Positions 58,110-64,000 of a DNA stretch of 64,000 nt are shown piece after piece. The notes under the pieces are model-generated. The model was not told where the DNA came from and searched no databases. It saw only the letters and a list, made by a program, of their open reading frames with translations. Position 1 is the stretch's first letter, and every line of letters begins with the position of its first letter. The stretch covers positions 41,797,501 through 41,861,500 of the forward strand of contig NC_133170.1 in assembly GCF_040802235.1 (NCBI RefSeq). Direction: 5' to 3'. This DNA is from Manis javanica. Lineage: Eukaryota > Chordata > Mammalia > Pholidota > Manidae. A program made the translations under genes and the position numbers.

Positions 58110-60900
58110 TCATCCATTCATTAATTCAATGTTTATTACATGTAAACTAGATGCCCAACACTATGCAAGGTGCACAGACACAGGACAACCCCTGTCGTCA
58201 TGGAGCTTACCTTCTAATGGGTGAGGCTGAGAATAAACAAGTTAATAAATTCATTTAAAATGAATATGTATGTAATAGGTACAGATTTTCTTAATGTCTA
58301 ACAAGGAAATGACCGGCATGGTATAACACAGAAAAGTCAGGACTTACTGAGAATGTGTGACCAGGGACATCCTCCCTGACTGGGTGAGAATTACCTGTGT
58401 TTTTGGGCCTAACGGGCTGTGTTGAGGGGAGAAGACCCCAGTATGAAGCTGGGCATATAGGCAGAGACCAGATCATGTAGAGCTTTTTTGGCCATGATTA
58501 GAATTTATATTTTATTCAAAGATCAATGGGGAGCAACTGAAGAATATTAACAAGGAGTGACATGATCTGGTTTACACTTTAAAGTAGTATGTTTAATAGT
58601 GTCATTATTTAGATAGGGAACACTTGGGGGGCCCTGGTTTATGGGGGAAGATCAGGGTTCTGATGAGACATCCAAAGGAAATGTGAAGTATTTAGAATAT
58701 ATGAATCTTCAGTGTAAATGCAAAGTTTGGTAAGGAGAAAAAAATGGAGAGTTGACAGCATATTAATGACATGTGCGCGGTTGAGACCGCCTAGGGATGG
58801 AGTATGCACACAGAGGAGAGGGATGCAGCGTGCATACATCAGAAGAGAGCCTGGCAGTGATCACTGTAGAACTCATGCAGTTAATGGTGGAATAGACGCA
58901 GAGAAGCCAAAATGAAAGTGAGAAGGAACAGTCTGTGAGGCGGGAGAAAAACTGAGGAAGTGTGATGTCACAGAAGACTTCTCCAGAATGGAGGAAGTGG
59001 CCATTTCATCAGGCTAGAGCGACTAGAGCTTAGTATTCAAGTAGGCAGGAACAAAACAATACTCATTGGACTTGGCAATGTAGAGTTTCAATTCAGGACG
59101 AGGTGAGGGGTAAAATGCCACCTTGGAGTGGATTCAAAAGTATCCAGAAGAGAAAGAAAGAGAGCAAGAGTATGTAGAAAGCTTTTGAGAAATTTTTCTA
59201 TGAAGGAGTTGTGGAAGTGGGGTTACAGAGGAGGTTGTGGGGTCAAGAAAAAAGTTTATTAAAAATAAGAGGTTCAAGAGCTGATTGACGTGATCCAGTA
59301 GATACAAAAAGGTCAGTGTTGCAGGAGGACTCAACAGAGAGAAGGAGGTGGGCGGCATGGAGTCTGGGAGGGATCAGTCCTAGAGGGGAGGGAGTAACTC
59401 CTCTCCTGCAGACTGTGGGCACAGCGATAGACACAGGGGCTCTCCTCTCTGATGGCTTCTGTTTTTGCAATGAAGTGTGAAGAATGCTCATCAGCTCACA
59501 GCAGGAGATGTGAGGAGTGCTGAGGAGAGCATGCTGTTATCAGGTAGGCTTCAATAAGGAGGTAGGACTACGTGGCTCATAGAAAACAAGGAATTAGTTA
59601 CAGTGAGTCTTACAAAATGTGGGGCCAGAGCAGAAGCCCTTGCAAGGCTGTAGCTTTTGTAACTGGGATCAGGCCTGAAATAATTTTAGGTCAACAGGGA
59701 CGGTACTTGGGAAAGACAGTTAGAAAACGACCTGAAATAGGAGAGACCAAGAACAAACTGGACCCCAGTGCACAGTAGCATGAGAACTGGCCCGGGGAGC
59801 TGAAGAAGGAGATCCCGTGGGAGTTGCACTAGGTCGGGTCCAAGTGTTCGGTGAGCCACAGGTGAGCCAGGTGAGCCAGCAAGAGGAGCCAGGCATTGAG
59901 AGGTATCGTGTCTGAGCAGTGATATGCCTGCAGTGGCGCACTGACCTTTAGGCTTAGTGGCCGCTGCTTCACTTCCACCTTCCAGATCTCACATTTCTCA
60001 TGATCAACTGTAACCTGCACCCATGCAGAGGTCAGTCTGAGAAACATAGTTGCAGCCTAGCTATGTTAAGTCCAGCAGAGCCGTTATCATGGTAAAGTGA
60101 GTTTAAAGAGGACACATAACTATATTGTTGTAAAAGCCCATTTGGCTTATATAATCTTTAAAGCGAAATCAGTCGGGTTGGTTGCGCTCTCTAGCAACGT
60201 CTGTGAAGACAATGATGGTTAACTTTAATGCTGGACCATGGATTCTGGACAAAAAGGTAAGGGAAGATAGGAAGACAGACAAGAAGAACCAGAGTCCGTG
60301 GGGTTAATATGCTGGAGGATTCAATGTGGTGGAAGAATTGCAGAAGATCAGGAACTAGAGTGTGTGATCAGGAAAACCCCAAACCTAAGAATAGAATATT
60401 TCAGTGTCAAAATCAGAGAAAGTTTTAGTGATGAGAAGATACAGTGTCTACTGCATTGATGGTCGAGAAGGAGTTGAGGTGAGGAGCTCAAGGAACTAAG
60501 AAGTCAGGCTCATTTACTTAGATACTGAAGACACCAAAAGTGCTGGAAGCCGTGAGGGTGTTGGAGAGCCCTGCACGAGGTGCCCATGTGTGTTCCACGA
60601 ATCAGAGCAAGAGACAGAGATAATGGAAATAACGGGAAGAAGGATAGGATAGCCAAATGTTAAGATCCTCAGGGGAATTTTTTTTTTTTTATGTAGGAAG
60701 AAGAAATCATTTAGAAGCTGTGATGGGGACCTCAGAGGATTATAGAAGGGTAACTTGGTGTCTGGAGACAAAAGTACAAATAGAAAGAATTGGACATGAA
60801 GGAGTAAATAGAGAGGTTGACGTACACAAGTTATGTTTTCTCAAGGCAGAACTGTCATAGCTCGTGGTAGGTTGGCTGTGAAGGATGGAAGAGAGGAAGA
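58110..60900 (+). repeat. Very long, nearly collinear copy of an old mammalian repeat
   Basis: Landmarks in order: 'caatgtttattacatgtaaa' (58128), 'catggagcttaccttctaat' (58199), 'aataaacaagttaataaatt' (58232), 'gagaccagatcatgtagagc' (58464), 'agaatttatattttattcaa' (58500), 'gagtgacatgatctggttta' (58555), 'gatgagacatccaaaggaaa' (58661), 'ttggacttggcaatgtagag' (59066), 'cttggagtggattcaaaagt' (59123), 'tgatccagtagatacaaaaa' (59291) and 'gagggaagaattc'-like text late. The same family occurs at 2690 and 36440. It carries many short open frames and none is long. I cannot name the family. Confidence 0.55.
59850..59878 (+). repeat. Three GGTGAGCCA units
   Basis: Units at 59850-59858, 59861-59869 and 59870-59878, the last two directly adjoining. 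Confidence 0.9.
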
Positions 60901-63900
60901 ATTCAAGAATGGTCAGAAAGGGGAATGCTTGGCATGATCTTGCCCCCTATCTGGAGTTTTGATGGGACTCCACTGCTGGTGTACCATGCATTTCTTCCTT
61001 TCTGCACTGAAGATATTTTGATGCTGTTGTGTAGGACCCTCTGAGAACCCATTGAAAACTCACATGCAAATGCAAGGGAGCTCATGTCTTATGGATTAAT
61101 GCTGTTATTTCATGTGAACAGTTCTGAAGCATGTGATAGCCCAGATAGCCCAGTGAGTCATGCTAGGCTCAAGTGCAGCCCCCCACAGTCCAGTTCAGTG
61201 ACACACATGTAGAATTTTCTTTCTTTGTTCATACTTGCCCATTCCCCACTCTTCTTTACATTCACTTTTCACATGAAGCTACCTGTATGCAAACCTTTGT
61301 CTCAGGGCAACCCATACAAAGGCACCTCATTATTAGAGAACTCTGTTCCCTTGATACCAGTAAATGGCTTCTTGGTATCCCATGGGTAGTTTCAACTTCT
61401 TTCTGCAAACATATTTTTGCCTCATTTGCAGAATCTTCTCAGACAGTAACTAAGATGACCCCTATGTCAGCTCTCTGTCTTTGCAAGGGAGTCCCTTTCT
61501 GGTTCATAGAAAACTCACAAAAAATAGGTAACAAAAAACTGGGCGTGCAGACTGATTCCAACATAACCACCTTTATTTGTCTACTGCCAGACAGCCTTTC
61601 ATATATTAGGTGTTTTCTAGAAGGAAGAAGACACAAGCCACTGTGACACCAGCTCAAAGAATACATACTGAACTTTCCAAGTGGCTTTCCCAAAACCCAT
61701 CACTGCTCCAAATGGCCTCCCTTTAAAGGATAGGGTGGCCTTCACAGCACACTAAGAACACTTCCAAAAATATTATTTTTCCATCTGAATTTTTTTTATC
61801 TTCTCCAACTTTTTCATGGGATAAAGGAGAATGGTCAAGGAAGAATTGCAAAATTGGTGATCAAACATTTCCTTTATATGTCCTACATGGGTGTCTCATA
61901 CTTTGATATGGAATGTGATCTCCATTTTCTTAGGACCCAGACTACAGCTAAAAGTAGTTCCAATGTAATACTATTACATACACAAAGGACAGAAACCTTT
62001 ATGGGTGCTCTGAGTCTCCAAGATATAATCATTGGGTATAAATGGTTTGATTGTAATTAACTTTGTGGTATACATGGAATAAGTATAAAGGTGGAGAGTT
62101 TCCTGTGTTTAAAGAGTCAAGGAAATGATAAAACTTTACATTAAAATCCTTCTCAGTTTTAGCAAACAAGAGATTGGCTAACAGATGCTGACTTGGTGAT
62201 CTGTGGTGCTCTGCTGGCACTCAAATCTTTGTTAAGTTCTTTGTTAGTGATTAAAAATATAATCATGCCCTCGTGTAAAGCTGTTTTTCACAAACTTGCT
62301 CTTACTCTTCTTGTAACTGTATTTTGGGGTCTCAAAAGAGGAAAAAAAATGATCAAACTGGTGAAGAGAGAATGGGGAAATAAATGGAGTAATTATGAGC
62401 TAGAGTAACAAATACTACTTAGGCATATACCAATTATTTCTGTGAAATCCACAATTTATGGAAAGAAATCTCAATGTTTACATATTGATCAACTTTTTAT
62501 TCATACCAGAAGAGAATACTTTGTAATAAAGATTTCTCACTGATTTGGAGAAAAGTTTATTCCACTAAAGTGTTAGATTACTGCTTCATCTCATCATCTC
62601 TTATTTTTACCACTGCAACACAAACAGCTTATCTGAAGAAAAATATTGTACTGTATAAATCTCTTCATGAATGAGTGAGCCTAAAAAGGAGAGAACTGCC
62701 CAGGTTCTGTTTACTACCTGGCTGTTCCTACTAATGCAGTGTCTGCAGTGACAGCAGATTTGGATGGCTCGTGAACCCAAGTCCCAGATAAAGATTTACA
62801 TGCTCTCCCCACAATGAGATGACTTCTCTTTGAATAATGAAGTGACTAATGCTGTCCCTGCCTTAGGGGAAGCATTTTTTTTATTTTATCCATGTTTTAC
62901 AGACAGTGATCCTTGGGTCACAGAATTATGGAAGTAAAAAATAAACTTAGAGATCATCTCATCCACTCCCTTCTTACTATGAATGAGAACACTGAGTCCA
63001 GAGAGAGTAAATGGGGTACACTGGGATAAAAGCGATGGATTATCTAGAATTGCACCATGCTGTGAAGAATAATTCCAATTCATTCTTTCTATAAGCCTAC
63101 AAAGGCATTACAACCTAGGGCTCTGAAGAGATACATGCTGGTTAATATATGGTAGAGGCCTCAACATAGGGCTTCCAAAGTGGGAGAAGAGATCAGCTTT
63201 CAGTTTTACTTGGTATTTGACCCAGAATTCCTTCATTTCTTCAACACCTGTATAGCCAATTGCTTGTATTAAATCCGTTTTGTTCGACTATCTTTTATGG
63301 AATCTCTTTCCTGAATGAACCCAACAGATATACCCAGACTACAGCTGAAAGTAGTAGGCAGAAGCTGATAGAGTAGAAGCCACTGAGTGGTTTGTTTGGG
63401 AGACCACCACGAGGCAACATTCTTTTCGTCCAAACACACGTGGTAACCCTGGATTGTGGGAAGGCTAACACTCATATTGCACTGGTAAAACACAGAACTG
63501 TTTGCTCCTAATCTCTGTGGTACAGAGGAGGAACTCTGAGGTGAGCTGGCCTTCCTGTTTCATGGAAAGACATCTATCTTTACACTGAGATAATGGTGAC
63601 AGGACAGTTTCTCTCATTTTCCTCGGCTCACATGTCCTCTGGCTGGTAGACATTGCAGCTTCTGGCAAAGAAGCTTCCTGACAACAAATGAAAGAAATAG
63701 ATTCAGATGACTCTGGAAGGCATAGCTTGGGGACAGCTCTGCCCAGCAATCTCTCCAGTGGGGTCCCCACATATATTCCCTAACAAATAACAATTAGGTT
63801 TGCACAAAGACAACAAAGTCATGAGTGGTCCAGTCAGTGACTATCAGATGTTAGTAATCGTATGACACATCCCAATTTCAGAGACATCGAAAGGTGAACA

Positions 63901-64000
63901 AATGCTTGTCATGGAAGTGATTAAATACTGGAATCCAGAACCCACGGAGATAAGTGGTAACCAAGGACGCAAATACGAATAGATGTAAACAAGAAGGCAA
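60901..64000. other. About 3.1 kb, no gene recognised
   Basis: The longest frame outside simple repeats is here (157 codons, 61173-61646), but it shows no domain and an unstructured, Ser/Thr/Cys-rich composition, so it is probably chance. Text at 62915-63080 resembles a worn MIR or similar SINE. A 24-base phrase recurs at 61935 and 63332 with one mismatch. The minus frame at 63465-63770 (101 codons) is also unplaced. Confidence 0.4.

Noticed and set aside
61173-61646. 157-codon + strand frame, among the longest in the window
   Set aside because: No domain, signal peptide or conserved motif, no exon or promoter context; length is within what chance allows in 64 kb.
1-64000. tRNA, snRNA, rRNA, CRISPR, bacterial operon or viral genome features
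   Set aside because: None seen. The repeat content is that of a mammalian nuclear chromosome, and the LTR relics carry no viral coding sequence.

Overview
The window is nuclear DNA of a placental mammal with no protein-coding or RNA gene that I can support. It is AT-rich overall, lacks long open frames outside repeats, and is filled with mammalian interspersed repeats at several ages: MIR and L2 relics, MLT1-type (ERVL-MaLR) LTRs, hAT-type DNA transposon relics, old L1M fragments, and three much younger L1 3' ends. The younger L1 3' UTR, with its phrase around GTCACTGTCCATCAG read in antisense, is one I associate with pangolins (Manis). No Alu, rodent B1/B2, carnivore tRNA-Lys SINE or ruminant Bov SINE was noticed. 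Pangolin is my best guess at about 0.6. It rests on memory, not a search.

Layout. 0.3-1.3 kb: old antisense L1. 2.0-3.9 kb: an MLT1-like LTR relic followed by a long old repeat. 5.6-6.1 kb: two MIRs. 6556-6903: a 348-bp uninterrupted pyrimidine tract. 8.9-9.9 kb: a MIR, then a CpG-richer single-copy-looking segment. 11-15.3 kb: L2, hAT-type and MER5-type relics. 16.25-17.02 kb: a 5'-truncated sense L1 with a decayed ORF2 C-terminus. 18.6-19.1 kb: a second CpG-dense segment. 20.5-27.3 kb: MLT1, MIR and a long antisense L1M 3' UTR, into which a younger L1 inserted with a 19-bp target-site duplication. 29.4-30.8 kb: repeat-poor sequence that reads like conserved non-coding DNA. 34.5-35.7 kb: microsatellites and another young L1, nested in a hAT-type relic. 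36.4-37.8 kb: an MLT1 that splits an older repeat. 37.9-46.2 kb: mostly antisense L1M pieces, interrupted by LTR-like DNA and holding two diverged copies of an unclassified 180-bp unit. 46.2-53.3 kb: mostly repeat-poor, with candidate conserved non-coding DNA at 51.0-51.9 kb. 53.3-57.3 kb: mixed relics. 58.1-60.9 kb: a very long, nearly collinear copy of an old mammalian repeat. 60.9-64.0 kb: nothing recognised.

No genes work together here. The window is best read as a gene desert or the inside of a very long intron. Its content of interest is transposon archaeology, non-B DNA candidates and possible distal regulatory elements. I did not find an undescribed biological system.
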